Assembly: GCA_017614275.1 (NCBI GenBank) | Contig: JAGACE010000246.1 | Span: forward strand, 1-6,416 | Length of the DNA stretch: 6,416 nt | Direction of reading: 5' to 3' | From: Clostridia bacterium | GTDB taxonomy: Bacteria; Bacillota; Clostridia; Oscillospirales; Acutalibacteraceae | Shown here: positions 1 to 4,843 of the stretch, in pieces | How the letters are laid out: the number at the start of each line of letters is the position of its first letter | Numbering within the stretch: the stretch's first letter is position 1 | Translations under genes and position numbers: made by a program | Notes under the pieces: generated by a model | Told to the model about the DNA's origin: nothing | Seen by the model: only the letters and a program-made list of their open reading frames with translations | The model's database searches: none

Positions 1-281
1 AGGAAGGCGTCCACCCGGGCGATGCACTCGTCGCAGTCCTTCTCCAGGCTGATCAGGAACGCGTGGAGCTGGTCCTCGTCGAAGTATTCATGGGGCAGAT
101 CGCCCAGGAACTCCTCAACAAGAGCCGGCCGGGTCTTCTTCAGCTCCTTCGCCAATGCCCGCAGCGCCGGCGTCCGCACGCCGATGGCCTTTTCCGCCGG
201 CACGGTCGGGATCAGCTTCATCTGGAAGTCCCGGTACGCCTCGTCCTGCAGCGCGAACAGGCGCTCCCGGATCTCGGTCAT
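1..281 (-). CDS. DNA alkylation repair protein, AlkD-like (3' part missing)
   Basis: The first 93 codons of a leftward gene are in the window; the rest lies beyond base 1. The product starts MTEIRERLFALQDEAYRDFQ and continues with KLIPTVP (residues 22-28) and IGVRTPALRALAKELKK (33-49). This Y..F..KL-P...IGVR.P.LR pattern is typical of the N-terminus of AlkD/AlkC-type HEAT-repeat proteins. AlkD members are DNA glycosylases that remove positively charged alkylated bases such as 3-methyladenine and 7-methylguanine. The catalytic Asp/Trp/Arg region of AlkD would lie further on and cannot be checked, so activity is inferred from family only. The ATG start shares its A with the TGA stop of the MOSC gene (TGATG), so the two are very probably translated from one message. 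Identification is fairly secure; the exact AlkD subgroup is open. Confidence 0.83.
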   Translation of the reverse strand, partial: MTEIRERLFALQDEAYRDFQMKLIPTVPAEKAIGVRTPALRALAKELKKTRPALVEEFLGDLPHEYFDEDQLHAFLISLEKDCDECIARVDAF

Positions 282-733
282 CACAAGTCCTCCCCGGTCT
301 CTTCCCGGATCGAGATGTTGTCCCCTGTGCGGATCCGGCCGGAGGAAAGGACTTTCACGAAGATGCCTTCCCGCGGCATGACACAGTCCCCGGCCTTTTC
401 CCGGATGACGCAGTCCGCGTGGCATTCCTTCCCGATCTGCGTAACTTCCGCCAGCGCCTCCCCGATCTTCAGTTTTGTGCCGATCGGCAATGTGTGGACC
501 GTCATGCCCTCAACCAGGATGTTTTCCGCGAAGGCGCCGTGTTCCAGCGTGAAGTCCAGCTTTTCCTGCATGGCCGCCACGCTGTCTGCACCGAGCAGGC
601 TGACCTGGCGGTGCCAGTTCCCGCCGTGCGCATCGCCCTCGATGCCCCAGCCCTCCTGCAGGAAAGCTTCCGGGACCTCGTGCTTCTGCACGCCCCGGAC
701 CTCGCTGATATTGATGGCCGCTATTCTTGCCAT
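281..733 (-). CDS. MOSC domain protein (molybdenum cofactor sulfur-carrier type)
   Basis: Complete 150-residue stand-alone MOSC protein. Visible family features are the early GIEGDAHGG motif (residues 30-38), the core around FAENILVEG (68-76), LPIGTKLKIGEA (82-93), and the cysteine-bearing IGKECHADC...GDCVMPREGIF stretch (100-125), then SGRIRTGDNI (131-140). MOSC domains are thought to carry or handle sulfur at a conserved cysteine for molybdenum cofactor chemistry; Cys104, Cys108 and Cys117 are the candidates here. Some relatives (YiiM, YcbX) protect against N-hydroxylated base analogues, and short clostridial members often sit near molybdopterin genes. The start is supported by GGGAG and AAGGA just upstream. 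It diverges from a MoaE-like gene and overlaps the AlkD-like gene downstream by one base. The family call is firm; substrate and partner are unknown. Confidence 0.9.
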   Translation of the reverse strand: MARIAAINISEVRGVQKHEVPEAFLQEGWGIEGDAHGGNWHRQVSLLGADSVAAMQEKLDFTLEHGAFAENILVEGMTVHTLPIGTKLKIGEALAEVTQIGKECHADCVIREKAGDCVMPREGIFVKVLSSGRIRTGDNISIREETGEDL

Positions 734-774
734 TGTCCTTCGCTCCCTTTTTGTTTTGCTTTTTTCTCTGCCTC

Positions 775-803
775 ATTATATCATTGATACCAGAATAATT
801 GAA
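775..803 (-). promoter_or_regulatory. Putative promoter of the MOSC/AlkD-like unit
   Basis: Read leftward, a perfect TATAAT (plus-strand ATTATA, 775-780) lies 17 bases after a weak -35 TTCAAT (plus-strand 798-803). The ATG at 733 would follow about 40 bases after the -10. No equally good promoter was found for the rightward MoaE-like gene; weak candidates such as AATAAT at 794-799 lack a -35. Confidence 0.5.
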
Positions 804-821
804 CCGCAGGAGGCTCGCATC

Positions 822-1211
822 ATGAACCAAGTCCCGTCCATGGATCAGTGGCTGAAAGAGGCCAAAGCCGATCCGAGCGCCGCGAAGTGCGGCATGTACC
901 TCGTCCACAACGGCGTGGTCCGAGAAGACGCCAAGGCAAAAGTGCGCTTCGGCGAGGAAGACGCGCCCGCTGTCACCGGCATGACCTTCTCCTATGACAG
1001 GAAGAAGGTGGAGGCCGCCGTCGAAGAGACCTGCAAGATGCCCGGCATTTATTACATCCGGACCTGGCTGGCAGACGGCGAGCTGACCATCGGGGACGAC
1101 ATCATGTTTGTCCTCATCGGCGGGGACATCCGCCCGCACGTCGTCGACGCGCTTCAGTCCCTCGTCGGGACCATCAAGAACACCTGCGTCATCGAACAGG
1201 AGCACCATTGA
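822..1211 (+). CDS. MoaE-like protein (molybdopterin synthase catalytic subunit family)
   Basis: Complete 129-residue protein resembling the large subunit of molybdopterin synthase, which transfers two sulfurs from the MoaD thiocarboxylate to precursor Z (cPMP). Recognisable parts are MYLVHNGVVRE (residues 25-35), MTFSYD (54-59), GIYYIRTWLADGELTIGDD (75-93), VLIGGDIRPHVVDAL (97-111) and the C-terminal TIKNTCVIEQE (117-127). Lys119 matches one of the two lysines of E. coli MoaE (Lys119). The position of the second, Lys126, appears to be Gln by eye, so a canonical activity is not assured. The start follows AGGAGG with an 8-base spacer; longer upstream reading in this frame is antisense to the MOSC gene and is not coding. 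The stop shares one base with the next ATG. No MoaD, MoaA or MoaC is in the window. Confidence 0.82.
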   Translation: MNQVPSMDQWLKEAKADPSAAKCGMYLVHNGVVREDAKAKVRFGEEDAPAVTGMTFSYDRKKVEAAVEETCKMPGIYYIRTWLADGELTIGDDIMFVLIGGDIRPHVVDALQSLVGTIKNTCVIEQEHH

Positions 1212-1729
1212 TGAAAGCCGCGAAACAAGTCCACAACATCCCTCCCCTGTACGACGCGGAGTCCCGCATCCTCGTGCTCGGAAGCTTCCCGTCCATCAAG
1301 TCCCGGGAGGCGGAGTTCTTCTATGGACACCCGCAGAACCGGTACTGGAAAGTCATGCCGTTCCTGCTCGGGGAGCCGCTGCCGGAAACCATCGAGGAGA
1401 AAGCGGCCATGATGCACCGCCATCACATCGCCATGTGGGACACCATCGGCAGCTGCACCATCGCCGGCTCCTCGGACAGCAGCATCACAGACGTCGTGCC
1501 GAACGACCTCTCCGTCATCCTGAAGGCCGCGCACATCGAGGCCATCTTCACGAACGGCGCGAAGTCCACGGACCTCTACAACAAGCTCCTCTATCCCGTC
1601 ACCGGCATCCGGCCCGTCAAAGTGCCTTCCACCTCCCACGCCAACGCGGCCTTTTCCCTCGACCGCCTGCGGCAGGAGTGGGGCGATGCGCTGGCGCCGT
1701 ATCTCGAACTCCTGGAACCCCTGAACTGA
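1211..1729 (+). CDS. DNA-deoxyinosine glycosylase (hypoxanthine-DNA glycosylase, UDG family 6)
   Basis: Complete 172-residue enzyme of the uracil-DNA-glycosylase superfamily, most like family 6, which removes hypoxanthine (from deaminated adenine) from DNA to start base excision repair. Evidence is LVLGSFPSIKSREAEFFYGH (residues 21-40) continuing to PQNRYWKVMP (41-50), and the second superfamily motif VPSTSHANAAFS (138-149). Asn43 in the PQNRYW motif is the likely counterpart of the asparagine reported as catalytic in this family; MWDTIGSC (75-82) is also family-typical. I chose the ATG at 1211, with GGAG about 8 bases upstream, over the in-frame TTG three bases earlier. The ATG overlaps the MoaE-like stop (TGATG), suggesting translational coupling. 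A hairpin terminator follows directly. The family call is strong; substrate preference is inferred. Confidence 0.9.
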   Translation: MKAAKQVHNIPPLYDAESRILVLGSFPSIKSREAEFFYGHPQNRYWKVMPFLLGEPLPETIEEKAAMMHRHHIAMWDTIGSCTIAGSSDSSITDVVPNDLSVILKAAHIEAIFTNGAKSTDLYNKLLYPVTGIRPVKVPSTSHANAAFSLDRLRQEWGDALAPYLELLEPLN

Positions 1730-1731
1730 TC

Positions 1732-1763
1732 AAAACCGCCCGGCCTGTCGGCCGGACGGTTTT
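1732..1763. terminator. Intrinsic terminator between convergent genes, probably bidirectional
   Basis: Fourteen-base arms (AAAACCGCCCGGCC and GGCCGGACGGTTTT) pair with one mismatch around a TGTC loop. Rightward, the arm ends in TTTT followed by CTTTATTCTTT, a usable T-tract behind the glycosylase stop at 1729. Leftward it also ends in TTTT and lies just past the sirtuin stop at 1766, so it can serve both genes. Confidence 0.88.
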
Positions 1764-1765
1764 CT

Positions 1766-2758
1766 TTATTCTTTCAGTTGTTTCAATATCGCTCCCGTGT
1801 CGCCGTCGAGACAGATCGCGCGGTCTTCGATCTCCACAGGAGCCCATGCCTCGTTGAAATTGAGACAGGCATAGACCGCATTCGGATCGTCCCGGACCAT
1901 CTGCCAGAACGGGTACTTGATGATGACCGGCGTGTTTCCGCCGACGCCGAGTTCGAGGAACAGGACGTGAAGCCCCTCATGCCGTCGGAGAAAGTCCGCG
2001 TATGCGACGCTGGCGCGGTGCCAGCCCTCGTCCTCCACGAAGGTGTCGTCGGAGCGCAGGTTCATCGTCATCTCGGAGCCGTCGTCCGGGCTGCGCGGGA
2101 TCAGAGAGGCCGGGACCCGCATCCGCAGTTCTCCGTCCTCCGGCGGCCGGAACACGCCGTCCTCGTCTTTCACGAACCCCTGCGCCTCCATCGCCTCCAT
2201 GACCCATGCTTCGTTGTCATAGGTCTTCTGTACCGCAGGATCCATGCTCTGGAACAGCCCGTAGTCCCCCTGCGTATAGAACAGACGCTTCTTGTCGAAG
2301 CCGGCGCGCTGAAACTGATGGTCCACGTTGGTCGTGATGACGAAGTAGTCTTTGTCTTTCACCAGTTTCAGAAGGTCGTCATAGACCGGCTTCGGCGGGT
2401 CGACATACCGGTTGACGTAGATATGGCGGCTCCACCAGGCCCACCGGGTCTCCGCATCCGGGAACGGGTAAAACCCTCCGGAGTATATGTCCCGGATGCC
2501 GTATTTCACAGCGAAGTCCCCGAAATAATACAGGAACCGTTCCCCGGCGTAGTCGAAACCGGCGGAGGTCGAGAGCCCGGCGCCCGCGCCGATGACGACG
2601 GCGTCCGCGGTCTTCAGTTCCTCGTTCAGCCGGGCGAGCTGTTCCTCCCGGCTCAAACGGCCGGAAGTCATGCGCCCGCTCAGCATGCGCGCGCCCGCCA
2701 TTCCTTTCCGGATGGAGTCGGTATAGCCGTTCGGCTGCTCAAACAAACTGCGCTTCAT
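1766..2758 (-). CDS. sirTM: Class M sirtuin (SirTM), NAD-dependent protein ADP-ribosyltransferase
   Basis: Sir2-fold protein, 330 residues from the chosen ATG. Class M sirtuins use NAD+ to ADP-ribosylate a protein rather than deacylate it. Seen in the sequence: the NAD-binding GAGAGLSTSAGF (residues 58-69), the TTNVD motif (142-146) replacing the TQNID of ordinary sirtuins, TQGDYG (162-167) where Gln163 takes the place of the catalytic His, and LELGVGGNTP (269-278). These substitutions match the staphylococcal and streptococcal SirTM enzymes. Only two cysteines remain (298 and 316), so the four-Cys zinc module is missing. The gene is last in its operon; its start lies 20 bases inside the macrodomain gene. 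Start uncertainty: an in-frame ATG at 2788 has no ribosome site, the one at 2758 has GAGG 12 bases upstream, and ATGs at 2701 and 2671 would give lengths closer to known SirTMs. Confidence 0.9.
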   Translation of the reverse strand: MKRSLFEQPNGYTDSIRKGMAGARMLSGRMTSGRLSREEQLARLNEELKTADAVVIGAGAGLSTSAGFDYAGERFLYYFGDFAVKYGIRDIYSGGFYPFPDAETRWAWWSRHIYVNRYVDPPKPVYDDLLKLVKDKDYFVITTNVDHQFQRAGFDKKRLFYTQGDYGLFQSMDPAVQKTYDNEAWVMEAMEAQGFVKDEDGVFRPPEDGELRMRVPASLIPRSPDDGSEMTMNLRSDDTFVEDEGWHRASVAYADFLRRHEGLHVLFLELGVGGNTPVIIKYPFWQMVRDDPNAVYACLNFNEAWAPVEIEDRAICLDGDTGAILKQLKE

Positions 2759-3545
2759 AGTATTTTTGATCCTCGTCTTTGAAAACATTGAAAATGACGC
2801 GGTCCACGGTGCCAGGATGGGCCTTCAGCCAGTCCGAGACCGTCTGCACGGCGATCTCCGCCGCCCGCTCGTTCGGGAACCGGAACACGCCGGTGGAGAT
2901 GCAGCAGAACGCGACGGACCGCAGCCCGTGTTCCGCGCACAGGTCCAGCACGTTCGTGTAGCAGTCCGCCAGCTGCCGTTCGTGTGTCTCGCTGAGCCGC
3001 CCTGCCACGATGGGCCCGACGACGTGGACCACGTGCTTTGCGGGCAGATTGTACCCCGGGGTCAGCATCGGGACGGACGTCGGCTGTTCATAGTCCGGAC
3101 CGTTTTTCGCCCGGAGCAGGTCCATCTGCCGGGCGCACTCCGCGCGGAGCTGGACGCCCGCGAACGTGTGGATGCAGTTGTCGATGCACGTGTGCATCGG
3201 GACGAAGCAGCCGAGCATCTGCGAATTGGCCGCGTTGACGATCGCGTCCACGGAGAGCCGTGTGATGTCGCCTTTCCAGATGGACAGACCGGCCCGTACC
3301 GTCGGGATGTCCGACAGCGTGACGACACCGTTCTCGGCGATCCGCTCTTTCAGATAGGCGTCCTGCACGTCCCGCACATCGCCCGAAAGGGCGCGGGGCA
3401 TGCGGATGTTCATGAGCGAACGGAGCAGGACCTTCTTCCCGGCTTCGTCCGCCGGGATCTCGATCTCCTGATATTGTGCGGAGTCTTTCCGAAACGCCTC
3501 GACCAGATAGTCGAGGCGTTCGTTTTGTTTCATAGTTCGGTTCAT
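2739..3545 (-). CDS. SirTM-linked zinc macrodomain, putative ADP-ribosyl hydrolase
   Basis: Complete 268-residue protein: an N-terminal helical part of about 85 residues, then a macrodomain. Macrodomain signatures are GDITRLSVDAIVNAANS (residues 92-108), VVHVVGPIV (172-180) and the phosphate loop CCISTGVFRFPNERAAE (214-230). Inserted after NAANSQML is GCFVPMHTCIDN, whose Cys113, His118 and Cys120 match the Cys-His-Cys zinc ligands of the SirTM-associated macrodomains of Staphylococcus and Streptococcus. That group removes ADP-ribose placed by the partner sirtuin. IHTFAGVQLR (125-134) is also characteristic. The start at 3545 has AAAGG about 7 bases upstream and overlaps the Rrf2 gene stop as ATGA; an in-frame ATG four codons later is a weaker alternative. 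The end overlaps the sirtuin start. The pairing makes reversal of SirTM modification the likely role. Confidence 0.93.
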   Translation of the reverse strand: MNRTMKQNERLDYLVEAFRKDSAQYQEIEIPADEAGKKVLLRSLMNIRMPRALSGDVRDVQDAYLKERIAENGVVTLSDIPTVRAGLSIWKGDITRLSVDAIVNAANSQMLGCFVPMHTCIDNCIHTFAGVQLRAECARQMDLLRAKNGPDYEQPTSVPMLTPGYNLPAKHVVHVVGPIVAGRLSETHERQLADCYTNVLDLCAEHGLRSVAFCCISTGVFRFPNERAAEIAVQTVSDWLKAHPGTVDRVIFNVFKDEDQKYYEAQFV

Positions 3546-3973
3546 GCGTTTGCCTTTCGGACGTCTGACACGACATCGGCCAGGGAGATCTGCTTCATCT
3601 CCTCTTCCATGGTCTGCTGGATGTCCTGCAGCCGCTCGTCCATGGCGCCGTGGATGTTCCGCCCGACCGGGCAGTCCATACTGGGGTTCTCATGGAAGTG
3701 GAACAGGCCGGTCCCGTCGACACAGTCCACGGCTTTGTAAATATCGTAAAACGTGATCTCAGATACGGGACGCGCCAGGGCGATGCCGCTCTTCCCCTGA
3801 CTGGAGAGGATGAGTCCCGCCTCTTTCAGCTGTCCCATGACATTCCGGATGATGACCGGGTTCGCCCCGATGCTGTCCGCGAGGAACCGGCTGGTCACGG
3901 GCATCTTCCCGTCCACATAATCGATGACGGTGATCATGTGGACGGCGATGGTAAATCGACTTGTGATCTGCAT
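3542..3973 (-). CDS. Rrf2-family transcriptional regulator (YwnA-like)
   Basis: Complete 143-residue winged-helix regulator. The opening MQITSRFTIAVHMITVI and the helix-turn-helix VTSRFLADSIGANPVIIRNV (residues 26-45), followed by LKEAGLILSSQGKSGIALARP (49-69), are the Rrf2 DNA-binding pattern. The sensor segment has only two cysteines, Cys84 and Cys101, the latter in CPVGRNI. This resembles the B. subtilis YwnA/S. aureus HypR type rather than the three-cysteine Fe-S proteins IscR and NsrR, so thiol redox sensing is plausible but inferred. GGAGG lies 7 bases before the ATG. The stop overlaps the macrodomain start by four bases (ATGA). Its own promoter and that of the preceding reductase gene carry the same 23-base inverted repeat, the likely binding site. 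It is probably an autoregulated repressor. Confidence 0.92.
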   Translation of the reverse strand: MQITSRFTIAVHMITVIDYVDGKMPVTSRFLADSIGANPVIIRNVMGQLKEAGLILSSQGKSGIALARPVSEITFYDIYKAVDCVDGTGLFHFHENPSMDCPVGRNIHGAMDERLQDIQQTMEEEMKQISLADVVSDVRKANA

Positions 3974-3990
3974 ACATACACCTCCGCCAA

Positions 3991-4013
3991 CCTGTAATTT
4001 AACATGTTACAGG
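3991..4013. promoter_or_regulatory. Operator copy 1: 23-base inverted repeat at the Rrf2 promoter
   Basis: Perfect 7-base arms CCTGTAA and TTACAGG are separated by 9 bases. The repeat covers the -10 box and most of the spacer of the leftward promoter ahead of the Rrf2-macrodomain-SirTM genes. It agrees with the copy at 4723-4745 in 18 of 23 positions, including all of GTTACA in the right half. The Rrf2 protein encoded next to it is the obvious candidate ligand; this is inference. Confidence 0.78.
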
Positions 4014-4024
4014 AACGGCGTCAA
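3996..4024 (-). promoter_or_regulatory. Promoter of the Rrf2-macrodomain-SirTM operon
   Basis: Leftward TTGACG (-35, plus-strand 4019-4024), a 17-base spacer and TAAATT (-10, plus-strand 3996-4001). The -35 lies just beyond the reductase stop at 4027, so this is an internal promoter of the leftward gene string. Its layout relative to the inverted repeat is the same as that of the reductase promoter, base for base in spacing. No terminator fits into the 53-base gap, so read-through from the reductase gene is also possible. Confidence 0.68.
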
Positions 4025-4026
4025 GG

Positions 4027-4659
4027 TCAGGCGCGGACCGCGGTAATGCGCTCTTTGATGTGGTTCCCGCTCTCGATCTCGTCGACCATGGCGATGGCAT
4101 AGTCCGCATAGGAGATGACGCTCTCGCCGGCCTCGTTGAGGAAGAACTCCTCGCCGCCGAGGAGGTATTTCCCGGTCCGTTCGCCGTCCGCCTGGAAGTC
4201 TCCGGCGGGGCTGAAGAACGTCCAGTTGACATCGTTCCTCTTGCGCAATTCATCTAGTTCATCCGCCTGCGCCGTTGCGAGCGGGACAAAAATATCGGGG
4301 AATTCCGGCGTATCCTTGACCTGCATGGTGTGTTCCGGATTCATGTAGAGACTGCCTGCGCCGCCGACGATCAGCAGACGGGTCTCGGTGCCCGACAGCA
4401 GATCGCAAAGATGCTGAGAAGTCATCACATGCTTTGGCAGATCTTCTTCTGTCCACGCGCCGAACGCGTCGACGACCGCGTCGAACCCGGCGAGGTCCTC
4501 GGCCGTAAGGTCCATGATGTCTTTGACGATGACGTCGTCTGCCCCGTCGATCTCCGCCTCTCTTCTGGCGAACGCGGTGACATCAAAGCCTCTGTCTTTT
4601 GCTTCTTTCACGATGAGTCTGCCGGCTTTTCCGGTGGCTGCTACGACTGCGAGTTTCAT
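4027..4659 (-). CDS. NAD(P)-binding oxidoreductase, YwnB-like (putative NADH-flavin reductase, COG2910 type)
   Basis: Complete 210-residue Rossmann-fold protein of the atypical short-chain dehydrogenase/NmrA-like group. The N-terminus MKLAVVAATGKAGRLIVKEA carries the dinucleotide-binding loop (ATGKAGR, residues 8-14). LLIVGGAGSLY (95-105), NWTFFSPAGDF (145-155) and SVISYADYAIAMVDEIE (180-196) are features of the YwnB-like putative NADH-flavin reductases. The substrate is unknown. The start at 4659 is fixed by GGAGGT with a 7-base spacer; reading 26 codons further upstream in frame would run into the promoter and operator and is not real. B. subtilis has the same pairing of a YwnB-type reductase with the Rrf2 regulator YwnA. 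Here the regulator lies 53 bases downstream, and both genes have matching operator-promoter units, so joint control, perhaps by oxidative or electrophile stress, is likely. Confidence 0.87.
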   Translation of the reverse strand: MKLAVVAATGKAGRLIVKEAKDRGFDVTAFARREAEIDGADDVIVKDIMDLTAEDLAGFDAVVDAFGAWTEEDLPKHVMTSQHLCDLLSGTETRLLIVGGAGSLYMNPEHTMQVKDTPEFPDIFVPLATAQADELDELRKRNDVNWTFFSPAGDFQADGERTGKYLLGGEEFFLNEAGESVISYADYAIAMVDEIESGNHIKERITAVRA

Positions 4660-4722
4660 ATCAAGTACCTCCAATAATGATGGTTCTGCGGGCGATGCAC
4701 CCGCTTCGGATTGCTTTCTGCA

Positions 4723-4745
4723 CTTGTAATGTACCACGTTACAAG
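4723..4745. promoter_or_regulatory. Operator copy 2: 23-base inverted repeat at the reductase promoter
   Basis: Perfect 7-base arms CTTGTAA and TTACAAG with a 9-base centre. It overlaps the -10 and spacer of the leftward reductase promoter exactly as copy 1 does at the Rrf2 promoter. A bound protein would block RNA polymerase, which fits repression. Confidence 0.78.
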
Positions 4746-4756
4746 TAACTTGTCAA
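4728..4756 (-). promoter_or_regulatory. Promoter of the YwnB-like reductase gene
   Basis: Leftward consensus -35 TTGACA (plus-strand 4751-4756), a 17-base spacer and -10 TACATT (plus-strand 4728-4733). The expected transcript would have a leader of roughly 60 bases before the ATG at 4659. This leader contains a small GC-rich hairpin (GCGGG at 4688-4692 with CCCGC at 4700-4704) of unknown importance. Confidence 0.72.
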
Positions 4757-4771
4757 CACTTTTCTTACAAG
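4749..4771. promoter_or_regulatory. Operator copy 3: degenerate tandem inverted repeat in the divergent region
   Basis: Arms CTTGTCA and TTACAAG with a 9-base centre give the same 7-9-7 plan as the other two copies, with one mismatch in the left arm. It begins 26 bases after copy 2, leaving a 3-base gap, and covers the -35 of the reductase promoter. The junction of the two copies also forms the palindrome ACAAGT-A-ACTTGT (4741-4753). No corresponding second copy is present beside copy 1. Confidence 0.55.
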
Positions 4772-4785
4772 TTTTTTGAAAAAGT

Positions 4786-4815
4786 TTTTCACGGACCGCG
4801 AAGATATAGTAAAAT
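4786..4815 (+). promoter_or_regulatory. Weak candidate promoter of the beta-galactosidase gene
   Basis: TTTTCA (4786-4791), an 18-base spacer and TAAAAT (4810-4815) precede the gene. An overlapping TATAGT (4805-4810) is an alternative -10 but has no good -35. The T-rich stretch just upstream (4771-4790) could act as an UP element. No clear catabolite-repression site was recognised. Confidence 0.35.
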
Positions 4816-4843
4816 AATCAGTAGAACAGACCAGGAGGCTGCT

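Noticed and set aside
63..821. A possible 382-residue protein extending the MoaE-like frame upstream
   Set aside because: The extension is antisense to the MOSC gene and runs through the divergent promoter region; the MoaE homology and AGGAGG both place the start at 822.
1778..3740. Long rightward open frames (1778-2782 and 2766-3740) opposite the sirtuin and macrodomain genes
   Set aside because: Antisense shadows of well-supported genes, with Val/Arg/His-rich sequence, no ribosome sites and no recognisable domain.
4688..4704. Small hairpin (GCGGG/CCCGC, 7-base loop) in the reductase leader, considered as a riboswitch or attenuator
   Set aside because: Only five base pairs, with no alternative structure or T-tract; insufficient to call a regulatory RNA.
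4660..4737. A 26-residue N-terminal extension of the YwnB-like protein
   Set aside because: It overlaps the operator and -10 box, while the Rossmann motif and GGAGGT fix the start at 4659.
4771..4795. T- and A-rich stretch considered as a terminator
   Set aside because: No GC stem, and it lies between divergent genes where no transcript should end; more likely promoter-associated AT-rich DNA.
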